A DNA stretch of 64,000 nucleotides. Origin: an uncultured Bacteroidales bacterium. GTDB taxonomy: Bacteria; Bacteroidota; Bacteroidia; Bacteroidales; Bacteroidaceae. The position numbers and the translations under genes were made by a program. Where the stretch lies: assembly GCA_902798615.1 (NCBI GenBank), contig CADBXL010000002.1, forward strand, positions 61,644 to 125,643. Reading direction: 5' to 3'. Under the pieces are notes generated by a model. That model searched no databases. It saw only the letters and a list, made by a program, of their open reading frames with translations, and was not told where the DNA came from. Shown piece by piece: positions 10,176 to 19,162 of the stretch (position 1 is its first letter; every line of letters starts with the position of its first letter).

Positions 10176-10240
10176 TCACACATTATTCATTATATTTGCG
10201 AATTATCATTTTTCATAAAAAGCGCCAAAATCCGGAGTTT

Positions 10241-11026
10241 TTACGCGAGAAGTTTTTCAACCAAAGGCTGAAGATCATCCAGTTTTAACATATTCGGCCC
10301 ATCGGATAATCCCTTGTCCGGATCTGGGTGAACCTCGAAGAAATAGCCTGTTGCTCCAAACGCCTTTGCAGCCATTGCCATAGCAGGAACAAAACGACGA
10401 TCGCCTGAAGTACAGCCGTTACCTCCTCCCGGACGCTGAACACTATGCGTACAATCCATTATCACGCGAGGTACAATCTCAAGCATATCCGGAATATTAC
10501 GGAAATCCACAACAAGATTATTATACCCGAAAGAATTTCCACGCTCCGTCAGCCATACCTCTTGGGTGCTAGGTGATGGGTGTTGGGCGTTAGTTTTTGC
10601 CGTATCAAGAACTTTCTGCACAGGATACTTCATATCAGCCCCACTTAGGAATTGAGCCTTCTTAATGTTCACGGTCTTACCTGTCTTAGCGGCAGCAACG
10701 AGCAAATCTGTCTGACGGCAAAGAAACGCTGGTATCTGAATAACATCGACCACCTCCCCTACCGGAGCAGCCTGACAAGACTCATGAATATCCGTCAGAA
10801 TCCTAAGACCATACTTCTCCTTAACATCAGCAAGCATCTGAATTCCACGCTCCATACCGGGACCGCGGAAAGAAGTGATACTCGTCCTGTTAGCTTTGTC
10901 AAACGAAGCCTTGAAAATTATATCTGTACCAAGAGCCTTGTTTATCTCAACAATCCTCTGAGCCACTACATCCAGCAACTCAGAAGACTCAATAACACAA
11001 GGACCTGCAATAAATACTGGTTTCAT
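10241..11026 (-). CDS. kdsA: 3-deoxy-8-phosphooctulonate synthase (KdsA)
   Basis: Condenses phosphoenolpyruvate and arabinose 5-phosphate to KDO 8-phosphate for lipopolysaccharide core synthesis; cytoplasmic. Family motifs seen: FIAGPCVIES at the N-terminus, KASFDKANRTS (about 39-49), NIKKAQFLSG and DCTHSVQRPGGGNG. At about residues 141-152 the segment AKTNAQHPSPSTQ lies between strands where the family usually has a short turn before WLTERG. The underlying DNA (10562-10602) is a G/T-rich direct-repeat-like sequence, so this looks like an in-frame insertion of a dispersed repeat. It lies 120 bp after nrdG in the same direction. Confidence 0.95.
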   Translation of the reverse strand: MKPVFIAGPCVIESSELLDVVAQRIVEINKALGTDIIFKASFDKANRTSITSFRGPGMERGIQMLADVKEKYGLRILTDIHESCQAAPVGEVVDVIQIPAFLCRQTDLLVAAAKTGKTVNIKKAQFLSGADMKYPVQKVLDTAKTNAQHPSPSTQEVWLTERGNSFGYNNLVVDFRNIPDMLEIVPRVIMDCTHSVQRPGGGNGCTSGDRRFVPAMAMAAKAFGATGYFFEVHPDPDKGLSDGPNMLKLDDLQPLVEKLLA

Positions 11027-11146
11027 TATCTATATTAATTACGAATTACTAATTACGAATTATTTAGTTAGCTATTACAACGAAAAAGCTATCACAAGCT
11101 TTATACAGCAATACCAACTTAAATTCTTCACTTTTTCACTCTGACA

Positions 11147-11623
11147 CTACTCTTCCCAACGTTTTTTCCAGAAGCGAGAGGTTATATCCACGAGATTCTT
11201 ACCATCCTCTACCCTATACAAACGCTGATTGGTAGTTTCATGATCAAGACCGCCAAGACGCTGTACATAAGGCCCGACCTTGATGAAATCAAAATTCTTC
11301 AGATGAATCTCCTTTGAGATATCGCTATACCCGCTATACCATGCAGTCTTAAGATGCGGATACGCCTGCTTTATATAAGCAGCAAGGATATCCACCTCGC
11401 GAGGCTCAGCATCACCTCCCATAAAGGCGATACACGTAACATCCTTTCCGTACTCATCAAGCATCGGCTTTAGAGACATCACGTTAAGCGGCATACCCAC
11501 ATCATCCCACAGATATTCGCTATGACACCCCATACAATGACAAGGGCAGTTACTTATATTTATGGAGAGAGTGGTCTCATCAGGTATTTCCTGAAAGACC
11601 ACTCCTGTATTAACATATTTCAT
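11147..11623 (-). CDS. nrdG: Anaerobic ribonucleotide reductase activating protein (NrdG)
   Basis: Radical SAM enzyme, 158 aa, that places the glycyl radical on NrdD. The 4Fe-4S/SAM motif CxxxCxxC is C26, C30, C33 in CPCHCMGC. AFMGGDAEP is the glycine-rich SAM-binding segment. It starts 26 bp after the nrdD stop, the usual operon order. Length is normal for the family. Confidence 0.95.
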   Translation of the reverse strand: MKYVNTGVVFQEIPDETTLSINISNCPCHCMGCHSEYLWDDVGMPLNVMSLKPMLDEYGKDVTCIAFMGGDAEPREVDILAAYIKQAYPHLKTAWYSGYSDISKEIHLKNFDFIKVGPYVQRLGGLDHETTNQRLYRVEDGKNLVDITSRFWKKRWEE

Positions 11624-11649
11624 TTATGTGGTTGAAATCTCCTTTTTTA

Positions 11650-13755
11650 TTATACAGTCATCTTCTTAGGACCTGCATAGTAGCGACGGCTTGCCTCTTC
11701 CTGACGAGCCTGAGAGAAGTTGCTCACACGCTTCAGATAACCGATGATACGAGTCATGTAATCAACATTCTTTGAATGGCACTTAGGACACTCATGCAGA
11801 TAACGCTTGTCTATGCATCCGCACTCGTTACAGATCGTGTTAGGAATATTGAATGTGAAGTAGTTACAACCCTCATTAGCGGCAACCTTCAGCAACTGGA
11901 GATACTGAGCCTTTGACAGATGCTCCTCAAGATTCATGTGCAGAGCGCTACCACCTGTGAGATGCTCGATGTATGGAGCTCCATGAAGCTTGAACTTATC
12001 CATGATGTTCAGGCTCTCGTCCTCTACAACATAGAAATATGAGTTATAGCAGTCGCGTGGTACGAAATAACCATCCTCACGATCCCACTTTGCATGCTTC
12101 ACACCTACGTTCTCAGCAGGAATCATCTCACAGTTGAAGAGAACGTCCTTTGTGCGATACTGCTTGTTGAGCTTCTCCACGATAGAGAGAACACCCTGAA
12201 CAAACTCCTTGTACTTTTCGTTTGGAGTAATCTCAAGTCCCATGAACTCAGCAGCCTCCACAAGTCCGTTAACACCGATTGTGAGATACTGACGGCTCAT
12301 ATTGATATAACCAGCATCAAACAGAGGAAGCATGCCATGTTCCTGAAGGTCCTTCAGATTCTCATTATAAGCAAGCTGAACCTTATGACAGAGGTCGATA
12401 ACCTCCTCAAGATACTGCTTATAGTCCTTACCATTGTTTACAGCATACTGAACACAACGGTTGAGGTTTACAGTAAGAACTGACTTTGAACCTGTACTTA
12501 CACCACCTGCACCAAGGGTATAAGAGAAGCCATTGTCCTGAATCTCGTTACGCAGACGGCAGCAAGAAGACAGAGAATCAGCATTATCACTCATATAGGT
12601 GAAGAATGAATGTCCCTCAGAATACATCTCTGCAGCAAACTCGCCCCACTCCTTGTCACGGCACTCGCCATTGTCGGCAAGAAGAGCCATTGTCTCTACA
12701 GGGAATGTCAGAACAGTCTTTGTACGCTCCTTGTTGAACCACTTCATGAATCGCTTCTGCAACCAAGAGAGGCTGTTCCAGTCAGGCTGTGTTCCGTCTG
12801 GGAAGTAGAAGTTACCGAAGAGCGACTCGAAATAGTACTTGTCATAGTAAGCCACATTCCAGAATACTGCCTGGAAGTTACGAGCACCAGTTGGCTGGTT
12901 GATAGAATAAACAATCTGCTCAAAGCAGTCTGTTATCACCTTGTCTATAGTACGCTGACGAAGAGAGAGGTCAACAACCTTGTCTGGATTCTTCCAGTAA
13001 TCTACACCATACTCCTTGCCGATGAAGTAATTCAGATACATCAGGAACTCAGGAGTAGCACACGCGCCAGATAGCATAGAGCTGACGATGAACACCATAT
13101 TTACGAAGCCACCGCAGAAGCTCTTCAAGTTTGTAGGAGCAGTAGAATTTCCACCAATGCCAGTAGTGCCGCCAATGAGCCAAGGATACATGGTTATTGA
13201 AGCACAATAAGGCGCAATGGAAGTCTCATCATTCTTATATATAAAATGGTGAGTAAGAAGGTCGATGTATTTGTCAGCAAGTTCCTTGCCATACATCTTT
13301 TTCATTCTATCCGTAAGCAGACGGCGGTTCAAGCGAATGAAGTTAGATTTTGGCAACTCGCCGATAAGAGTTGCAATATTTTTATGCTCAACGTTGGCGT
13401 TAGCATCAAACTTTGAACCTGTTGCAGCATTGGCTGCTTCCATATATGCGGTAAGGAAATTCAGCTTGTCAAGTGTTTCACGGTCCTCAGTATGGCTCTG
13501 ACGATAGAGCATGAAAGCCTTGGCTACGCTAAAGTAGCCCTCCTTCATGAGCGCAATCTCCACCTGATTCTGGATATCCTCCACCTTGATATCGTCTTTG
13601 ATATCCAAGTGGCTGATAATCTTTGAGATAGATCCAATACTATAATTCTCGCCAACAGCCTCGAAAGCCTTGATTATGGCAGTCATTATCTTATCCAGAG
13701 AGAACTGGTCGCGTGACCCGTCACGCTTGAGGATTGTAAAATTCTGAAATTCCAT
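11650..13755 (-). CDS. nrdD: Anaerobic ribonucleoside-triphosphate reductase (NrdD)
   Basis: Class III ribonucleotide reductase that makes dNTPs under anoxia. An ATP-cone regulatory domain covers about residues 1-95 (FTILKRDGSRDQFSLDKI). The C-terminal zinc site is CNECGC...CPKC (about 640-662), and the glycyl radical residue is Gly672 in RIIGYLKRV. At 701 aa it is of normal size. Transcription appears to start near 13955, giving a leader of about 200 nt that contains two near-identical 24-nt repeats. Confidence 0.96.
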   Translation of the reverse strand: MEFQNFTILKRDGSRDQFSLDKIMTAIIKAFEAVGENYSIGSISKIISHLDIKDDIKVEDIQNQVEIALMKEGYFSVAKAFMLYRQSHTEDRETLDKLNFLTAYMEAANAATGSKFDANANVEHKNIATLIGELPKSNFIRLNRRLLTDRMKKMYGKELADKYIDLLTHHFIYKNDETSIAPYCASITMYPWLIGGTTGIGGNSTAPTNLKSFCGGFVNMVFIVSSMLSGACATPEFLMYLNYFIGKEYGVDYWKNPDKVVDLSLRQRTIDKVITDCFEQIVYSINQPTGARNFQAVFWNVAYYDKYYFESLFGNFYFPDGTQPDWNSLSWLQKRFMKWFNKERTKTVLTFPVETMALLADNGECRDKEWGEFAAEMYSEGHSFFTYMSDNADSLSSCCRLRNEIQDNGFSYTLGAGGVSTGSKSVLTVNLNRCVQYAVNNGKDYKQYLEEVIDLCHKVQLAYNENLKDLQEHGMLPLFDAGYINMSRQYLTIGVNGLVEAAEFMGLEITPNEKYKEFVQGVLSIVEKLNKQYRTKDVLFNCEMIPAENVGVKHAKWDREDGYFVPRDCYNSYFYVVEDESLNIMDKFKLHGAPYIEHLTGGSALHMNLEEHLSKAQYLQLLKVAANEGCNYFTFNIPNTICNECGCIDKRYLHECPKCHSKNVDYMTRIIGYLKRVSNFSQARQEEASRRYYAGPKKMTV

Positions 13756-13845
13756 TGCTTTTGCTAAGTTTATATTAATTGCTGAATTGTATGTTATATA
13801 CGTTTAGTCGTTTAGGCACATTTGTAAGTGTATATCCTGCGAGAA

Positions 13846-13915
13846 GTTATCCGTTTTGGAAAACTTTTCTCCGACAAAGTTTGAAAAAGTTATCCGTTTT
13901 TGGAAACTTTTCTAA
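13846..13915 (-). repeat. Direct repeats in the nrdD leader
   Basis: Two copies of a roughly 24-bp sequence (core GTTATCCGTTTTGGAAA on the plus strand), at 13847-13870 and 13888-13912, 41 bp apart. Both fall inside the predicted nrdD 5' untranslated region, between the promoter and the ATG. A regulator binding site or RNA element is possible; not identified. Confidence 0.6.
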
Positions 13916-13961
13916 CTTCCGATAATATGAAAGTTTTCCATTCTGGATTTTTTTCTGTGTG

Positions 13962-13993
13962 CAAAGGTAATATTTTTTTTCTCAATTTCCAAA
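13962..13993 (-). promoter_or_regulatory. Promoter of nrdD-nrdG
   Basis: Minus-strand TTTG (13990-13993), exactly 20 nt, then TACCTTTG (13962-13969): full match to the Bacteroidetes sigma-factor consensus. It predicts a long leader of about 200 nt. Confidence 0.8.
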
Positions 13994-14195
13994 TGATTTT
14001 CCAATTATTTTTTCACTATTTTTCGGGCAAAAAATACGTAAAAATCATAAATTATATCTTATCAACGACTTACGTATTTTTACATAAAGAAAAAGTTTAT
14101 ATTGCACAAAATCACACATTAAAAAACCTTAAAAATACCTAATTTTTCATGTATTGCAAACCCTTGCAATCAATAACATCACGAAGTCTATACCA

Positions 14196-14420
14196 TCCCC
14201 CCAAACACAGTATGTCAGGAGCCTATTCCCCTACCCTTTTTCCCACTCGTGCCAATTTTCCTCACGTATCATTTTTGGCTTCACCCGATTATTTTACCAC
14301 TTTTTCTTGCCAAATCTTAGTTTTTCCATAATACCATAAACCTTTTTCGCAGTTCCGATGCAAGTCCGATGTAAGTCCGTTGTAAGTCCCATTTTTCAAT
14401 AGGCGAAATATAGGCGCTAG
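14196..14420. repeat. Intergenic repeat unit with 11-bp tandem repeats, copy 1
   Basis: Begins with CCCCCAAACACAGTATGTCAG and ends with four 11-bp units (14350-14390, for example GTAAGTCCGTT) and AATAGGCGAAATA. The beginning and end resemble the segment at 16171-16423, whereas the middle is poorly conserved. No convincing gene is present in 13994-14509. Confidence 0.5.
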
Positions 14421-14450
14421 TTGTAGGATGTATATGATTTACAAACAAAC

Positions 14451-14480
14451 AGGAGGGCACCTCTCGCGAGATGCCCTCCT
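14451..14480. terminator. Terminator of the 14510 gene
   Basis: Stem AGGAGGGCA/TGCCCTCCT (14451-14459 and 14472-14480) located about 30 bp past the stop of the minus-strand gene, with T-rich sequence beyond it. Confidence 0.75.
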
Positions 14481-14509
14481 TATTATATTATATAACGTGA
14501 GTTCTAAAT

Positions 14510-15739
14510 CTACCTCACCAATTCAATTTCCTTACTGCCATTCTCCCAGCCAAAGCCTGTAAATGAAACGCTACCGCTATCTGCAGTCACAGAAACTACG
14601 AAATTATGAATAACCTTCTGTCCATTATCGTCACACAGAACCTTTACACTACGGAACCTTGCGACAATCTGTCCCAAAGCATTCTTTTTTGTGCTCGTCA
14701 CAGGCCCTACCCACGCCTGCTTTGGGGTGCCCCAGAAAGCGCGATGAGCCTTAACTGCATTAATAGCCTTCTGCTCCAAGCTCGCATTGGCACTTGCTGG
14801 CATCTTACCATACTTACCCTCTTTTGCCAACTGCTTATAGGCTATCTGCATGCCCATAGCCTGCTTCATATTGGCATTACCGTTAGTATCAGCCTTAATA
14901 GCAGCAAGATTCAAGGCTGGATACTTTGACTTATATTCCCCTGACATAGAGCCAAACAGCTCGTTAAGTCCCTTCTCCACGCTCTTCCACTCGCTCTCCG
15001 TACCGTCAATTTTATCTAAGACAATCTGCATATAGGTATAAGCCATATCGAAGAAGGCCGCACGGGCAACAGGATCACTAAAGCTGAGACCACGATCTAT
15101 GATGAACTGTGTCTGCTGCAAGCGGATAGTCTTGTCAGAAGTGGCAACGCCAGGCATTCCCTTCCAAGCCTCCTGCTTGAAGTCCCATATCATAGCATCT
15201 ATGTCTTTCTTTGACTGCTTTGTCTTCCATGTGTCAGGACCAAGACCGAGGTCTATACGAGCATCAATAACGAAGGTAAGAGGCTGTTTAGCCGACATAA
15301 GCTCACAGAATGACTTATAATCCAGGCCCTTATAACCATTCTTCATAGAGTTCTGCATCTGAGAGGCACAATACTCGGAATAGCCAATGATGTTATTGAT
15401 GTCGCCATCAACAGTCCAACTGCATTGTCTCGCATTCTTAAACTCGTATTTAGGCACAAAGTTAGTCTGGTTTGAACTGCTGCTCTGAGTTGCAGAATTA
15501 TTGTCGCTACTTTCACTAACGCTACTAACAGTAGTACTTGTAGGTTCGCTAACGGTAGTCTCAGTCTGCTGGCTCACCGTACTCTTCGTGTCATTAGTAA
15601 TATTGTTCACAGTTTCCTTGGCTGCTTTCTTAACTTTGTTAGCCAATCCCTTCAGGTTACCGAACTGTGCATCAGCCACGTTACTGAATGCGAACATGGC
15701 AAAGAGTGCCATGACAGAAATCTTTAATGAATGTCTCAT
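14510..15739 (-). CDS. Exported protein of unknown function with Ser/Thr-rich linker
   Basis: Unrecognised protein of 409 aa. A signal peptide (MRHSLKISVMALFAMFAF..VADA) is followed by a short Lys-rich helix, then a Ser/Thr/Gln-rich linker (about residues 45-95) and a globular domain (about 100-409) without a motif I can name. I chose the ATG at 15739 because it gives a clean signal peptide; one six codons upstream is also possible. A perfect promoter stands 66 bp upstream and a terminator follows, so it is a single-gene unit. Probably periplasmic or surface exposed by inference. Confidence 0.8.
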   Translation of the reverse strand: MRHSLKISVMALFAMFAFSNVADAQFGNLKGLANKVKKAAKETVNNITNDTKSTVSQQTETTVSEPTSTTVSSVSESSDNNSATQSSSSNQTNFVPKYEFKNARQCSWTVDGDINNIIGYSEYCASQMQNSMKNGYKGLDYKSFCELMSAKQPLTFVIDARIDLGLGPDTWKTKQSKKDIDAMIWDFKQEAWKGMPGVATSDKTIRLQQTQFIIDRGLSFSDPVARAAFFDMAYTYMQIVLDKIDGTESEWKSVEKGLNELFGSMSGEYKSKYPALNLAAIKADTNGNANMKQAMGMQIAYKQLAKEGKYGKMPASANASLEQKAINAVKAHRAFWGTPKQAWVGPVTSTKKNALGQIVARFRSVKVLCDDNGQKVIHNFVVSVTADSGSVSFTGFGWENGSKEIELVR

Positions 15740-15804
15740 GTCTTCTATTTTTTGCAATTGGTTTTAGTAAGATTTACAAAATCACGATATTTAAAAATCA
15801 CTTG

Positions 15805-15836
15805 CAAAAGTAATCAAAAATCCTGAAACTACCAAA
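15805..15836 (-). promoter_or_regulatory. Promoter of the 14510-15739 gene
   Basis: Minus-strand TTTG (15833-15836), 20 nt, TACTTTTG (15805-15812). Full consensus match and spacing. Confidence 0.8.
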
Positions 15837-15900
15837 CAAATACACAAAAAAATATTTTTTTACTTTTTAGAGTAAAGATAAAGCGGTAAATACAGAAAAA

Positions 15901-15931
15901 AGGCAGTCTTTTTATCTCAGACTGCCTTTTT
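15901..15931. terminator. Bidirectional terminator hairpin
   Basis: Stem AGGCAGTCT/AGACTGCCT (15901-15909 and 15919-15927) flanked by an A-tract and a T-tract. No gene of its own abuts it; it insulates the 14510 gene's promoter from the repeat cluster to its right. Confidence 0.75.
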
Positions 15932-16031
15932 CATACCTTGTTTTTATCTTTTTTCGGCTTTTTCCCGACCTTCGTCATTCCTTCGTTACAGGTTCGCTTC
16001 TCCTTCGCTCTTCCTCCGCTCTTCCTCCGTA

Positions 16032-16054
16032 CCAAAGTCGGTGCAAAGTCGGTG
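16032..16054. repeat. 11-bp tandem repeat, two units
   Basis: Two units of CAAAGTCGGTG. The flanks resemble 40806-40885 (TTCCTCCGTACC on one side), where three units occur. Confidence 0.6.
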
Positions 16055-16122
16055 GAGAAGCGATTTTATAGCGAAGGATCAACGAGTTTAGTTAGGAGAA
16101 GCATAAGAGTTATAACGAAAAG

Positions 16123-16170
16123 TTAATGATTCATGAACCTATGCTCTGCAAGCTTCTCGTATTTTGTTCC
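16123..16170 (-). pseudogene. Duplicated 3' end of a queF gene
   Basis: The minus strand encodes [15 protein letters not shown] and a stop, identical at the protein level to the last 15 residues of QueF at 22117-22161. The DNA differs at six positions, all third-base synonymous (stop TAA instead of TAG). Nothing upstream of it is QueF-like; instead it abuts a dispersed repeat at 16171. It looks like the remnant of a second, diverged queF cut off by rearrangement. Confidence 0.8.
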
Positions 16171-16423
16171 CTCCCCCCAAGCACAACACGTCAGAAGGCT
16201 TTTTACTACCAATTCATCGTCTCATGCCAAAATCATGTTAGTATCAATCTCGTCCTTTCCTCCAGATATCCCCGTTTTCCCAACCAGTTTTTTACTTTCA
16301 AGCACCATCTTCGCCCTACCCTCGCCCATCCTTCGCTATACCTTCTGCCTCCGTTCCAAGTCCGTTTCAGGTCCGTTTCAGGTCCGTTGTAAGTCCGTTC
16401 CCTAGAATAGGCGAAAAATGGGA
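16171..16423. repeat. Intergenic repeat unit with 11-bp tandem repeats, copy 2
   Basis: Begins with CCCCCCAAGCACAACACGTC, similar to 14196, and ends with four 11-bp units (16357-16400, such as CAGGTCCGTTT) and AATAGGCGAAAAAT. Beyond it, GGACTTACAAG and GGACTTGCAG repeat the unit in inverted orientation. Confidence 0.5.
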
Positions 16424-16486
16424 CTTACAAGGGAATCACATAGGAATTACTTGGGACTTGCAGTAAAGGCAAAGTAGAATTAACCT

Positions 16487-16856
16487 CAAAAAAAAGAATT
16501 TTCACACTACTCGTCAACTCGTCACCCATAGTGCTGTAAGGTTCTATATGCCAATGAGTTACAGCGGTGATTCATTTCAAAGCACTCGTCACCCACTCAT
16601 CACCATTAAGTGATATATCATACTGATATAGAATAAGTTGCATAGCCAATTCACTCGTCACCCTAAAAAGGGTGACGAGTGGGTGACGAGTGAATAAGCA
16701 TTGTAAAATCCACATTCTCAGCAAGATACAAGGCTTTGGGGTGATGAGTGGGTGACGAGTGTTTTGAAATGAATCACCGCTGTAAACATAAGAGTCACAA
16801 TAACTTGCAGCGTTGAGGGTGACGAGTTGACGAGTGGTATGAAAATTCTTTTTTTT
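16487..16856. repeat. Long nested inverted repeat (about 370 bp)
   Basis: Outer arms 16487-16526 and 16816-16856 pair with about two mismatches over 40 bp; inner arms 16563-16604 and 16739-16782 pair again; the centre 16651-16692 is a hairpin. The word GTGACGAGT or its complement recurs throughout, partly as 11-bp tandem units. Open frames across it read through the repeats and lack any family signal, so I do not call a gene. Confidence 0.85.
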
Positions 16857-16948
16857 CAAAGCGTTGTTATTCACCTGTACGTGTTTGGCGTTTAATTCTA
16901 AAAAAAATGCAAAGGCACATTTTGCGATGTCTGGATTACAAGTGCATT

Positions 16949-17171
16949 TTTTCGCGAAAGTTTTTAAATAGGGGGGTGCACTTTTGCCCATTTTATAGGC
17001 ATAACACCCTGACAGTCAGGAGATAACGAAGCGTGCACCCCTTCCCTAAAGTGCACCTATGAAAAGAAAGATTTCGGGGGGGGTGCACGCAACGTAAATC
17101 ACTGGTAATCAATAGGCAAAGGGGTAAAAACAGGCAAAAGTGCACCCCCCTATTTAAAAACTCTCGCGAAA
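16949..17171. repeat. Inverted repeat with 40-bp arms
   Basis: Arms 16949-16988 and 17132-17171 match at about 39 of 40 positions (core AAATAGGGGGGTGCACTTTT). Inside is a smaller pair GCGTGCACCCC/GGGGTGCACGC (17031-17041, 17090-17100). It lies directly beside the 16487 element. Confidence 0.85.
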
Positions 17172-17231
17172 AATTATAGACTATCGGGGATTGCAAATAA
17201 ACGTATGTAAGCGAGTAAAGGGCTGTAAGCC

Positions 17232-17335
17232 CGACACCTAAAAGGGCAGTCCGCAAGGGCTGTTATATTGAATGTAGTTGATTTTTGAGGTCTGTAGGAC
17301 CGACACCTATGGTATTCAGGTGTCGCACCTACAGC
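17232..17335. repeat. Cluster of short hairpins with a GACACCT word
   Basis: Hairpins GGGCTGTAAGCCC, GGTCTGTAGGACC and CGACACCT/AGGTGTCG (17301-17308, 17318-17325) follow each other just downstream of the BspA-like gene. CGACACCT recurs. They may contribute to termination on the minus strand; no canonical T-tract follows. Confidence 0.5.
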
Positions 17336-17425
17336 GCTCTTTAATCACACTCCGTATAATGGTAGCGCTCACGCACTACCCTTTTAGATGTCACCTCTTC
17401 GAGGTTCTTCGCTCACGGAAACAGA

Positions 17426-19162
17426 TTACTTTACAATCACTTTCTTTCCGTTCTTGATATGAAGTCCTTTTGTGTCGTTTGGAACTACCTGACCGTTCAC
17501 GCTATAGGTAACGGTTGGTTTATTAGCATCTACGCTTATTCCCTTTATGCCCGTAGTTGCTATGATTTGAGATTCAAGACCTTCATCTACATTCAACTTA
17601 TCGTTGATAACCATATAAAACTCCTTGCTCTTGCCAAAGACTATTGCATCCTTACCATCTTCTATGTCGATAGAAGCAGGTACATCAGAAAGGCGATAAC
17701 CCGTCTTGGCATTTGTCTTGTCAGCCACAAGGAATTTCTTTGCACCAAGATTATACACATAATGCTTGCCGTCAACCTCTGTGGTCATCCAAGTGTTGTT
17801 TTCCTCCGTATCGTCAAGAGCCGTTTCATTCAAGGAGGCTACACAATCATTCACGCTATCATAGAAGAGATACGAACCTTCATTTGAGGACTTCAGGATA
17901 TACGCCTTGCTATTTGTCAGATTGACTGCGTTATATGCCACCTCGCGGATATTGATGAACTGATACCAGTTATGACTATATGCGTATGCATCCCAGCTTC
18001 CTTCAGGAATCATAAGCGTGGTATGGTAATATGACTGACCACTAAAAGCACTACCACCAGAAGGTGGTGTCTTAGCCTTAATTACTATATTTCTGAGTTT
18101 AGCATCAAAGAAAGCCTCTCTTCCAATATTTATCACAGACTCAGGGATGGTGAGGGAGGTAAGACCTGAGCAACCATAGAAAGCACCACCTCCAATACTC
18201 GTCACGGAATTAGGGATGGTGAGAGAGGTAAGACCTGAGCAACCATAGAAAGCGGTCTCTCCTATACTCGTCACGGAATTTGGGATGGTGATAGAGGTAA
18301 GACCTTTGCAGCCATAGAAAGCAGACGCTCCAATACTTGTCACAGAATTAGGGATGGTGACGTAGGTAAGACCCGAGCAATAATTGAAAGTATTATTTCC
18401 AATACTCGTCACAGAATTAGGGATTGTAATGGAGCTAAGACCTATACAACCTGAGAATGCAGCAGCTTCAATACTCGTCACAGAATTTCCGATAGTGACA
18501 GAGGTAAGACCTGAGCAACCAGAGAAAGCAGAGTATCCAATACTTTTCACAGAATTTGGGATGGTGACGGAGGTAAGACCAGAGCAATCGTAGAAAACCC
18601 TATTTTCAATACTCGTCACGGAATTTGGGATGGTGATGGAGGTAATACCTGAGCAGTCTTTGAAAGCAGACTCTTCAATGCTTGTCACAGAATTTGGGAT
18701 GGTGACGGAGGTAAGACCTGAGCAACCAGAGAAAGCACGATATCCAATACTCGTCACGGAATTAGGGATGGTGATGGAGGTAAGACCAGAGCAACCGAAG
18801 AAAGCATCACCTCCAATATACGTCACAGAATTTGGGATGGTGACGGAGGTAAGACCTGAGCAACCAGAGAAAGCAGAGTATCTAATACTTTTCACAGAAT
18901 TTGGGATGGTGACGGAGGTAAGACCTGAGCAACCGAAGAAAGCATCATCTCCAATATTCGTCACACCATTTTTAATTACTACTTTCTTGATTTTATCTCG
19001 TTGAGAATACCAAGGAGAATAGTTTTTATAGTTATCATAGTCAGGCATATTCGCTCCTGATATGGTCAATGTACCATCATCAGACAAAGTCCATGTAATC
19101 TCCGCATGGATTGTTCCAATAGAAAAGACACAGAGGACAATAAGTGTAAAAACCTTTTTCAT
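17426..19162 (-). CDS. BspA-like leucine-rich repeat surface protein
   Basis: Exported protein of 578 aa with a signal peptide (1-20) and 13 TpLRR (LRR_5) repeats of 23 residues between about 65 and 365, of the form IPNSVTSIGxxAFxGCSGLTS. Repeats at DNA level are 69 bp and nearly identical, so copy number can change by recombination. A second domain (about 400-550) and a short tail ending in NGKKVIVK follow; such tails are common on secreted proteins of this group and may be a sorting signal (inference). Family members bind host matrix or other bacteria. The 388-bp upstream region is strongly structured. Confidence 0.93.
   Translation of the reverse strand: MKKVFTLIVLCVFSIGTIHAEITWTLSDDGTLTISGANMPDYDNYKNYSPWYSQRDKIKKVVIKNGVTNIGDDAFFGCSGLTSVTIPNSVKSIRYSAFSGCSGLTSVTIPNSVTYIGGDAFFGCSGLTSITIPNSVTSIGYRAFSGCSGLTSVTIPNSVTSIEESAFKDCSGITSITIPNSVTSIENRVFYDCSGLTSVTIPNSVKSIGYSAFSGCSGLTSVTIGNSVTSIEAAAFSGCIGLSSITIPNSVTSIGNNTFNYCSGLTYVTIPNSVTSIGASAFYGCKGLTSITIPNSVTSIGETAFYGCSGLTSLTIPNSVTSIGGGAFYGCSGLTSLTIPESVINIGREAFFDAKLRNIVIKAKTPPSGGSAFSGQSYYHTTLMIPEGSWDAYAYSHNWYQFINIREVAYNAVNLTNSKAYILKSSNEGSYLFYDSVNDCVASLNETALDDTEENNTWMTTEVDGKHYVYNLGAKKFLVADKTNAKTGYRLSDVPASIDIEDGKDAIVFGKSKEFYMVINDKLNVDEGLESQIIATTGIKGISVDANKPTVTYSVNGQVVPNDTKGLHIKNGKKVIVK

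Noticed and set aside
10043-10198. Promoter-like boxes TATCTTTG (minus) and TATATTTG (plus) suggesting a small RNA
   Set aside because: Neither has a -33 TTTG at about 20 nt and no terminator-bounded transcript is apparent.
13900-14340. Short plus-strand open frames in the nrdD upstream region
   Set aside because: Compositionally AT- or C-rich, overlapping the nrdD promoter and a dispersed repeat; no start signal or homology recognised.
16572-17256. Open frames of 139 and 87 codons on the minus strand
   Set aside because: They run through nested inverted repeats, show repeat-derived composition, and have no promoter, start context or family signal.
17426-19162. CRISPR-like regularly spaced repeats
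   Set aside because: The 69-bp repeats are coding and translate to 23-residue LRR units; no non-coding spacers.
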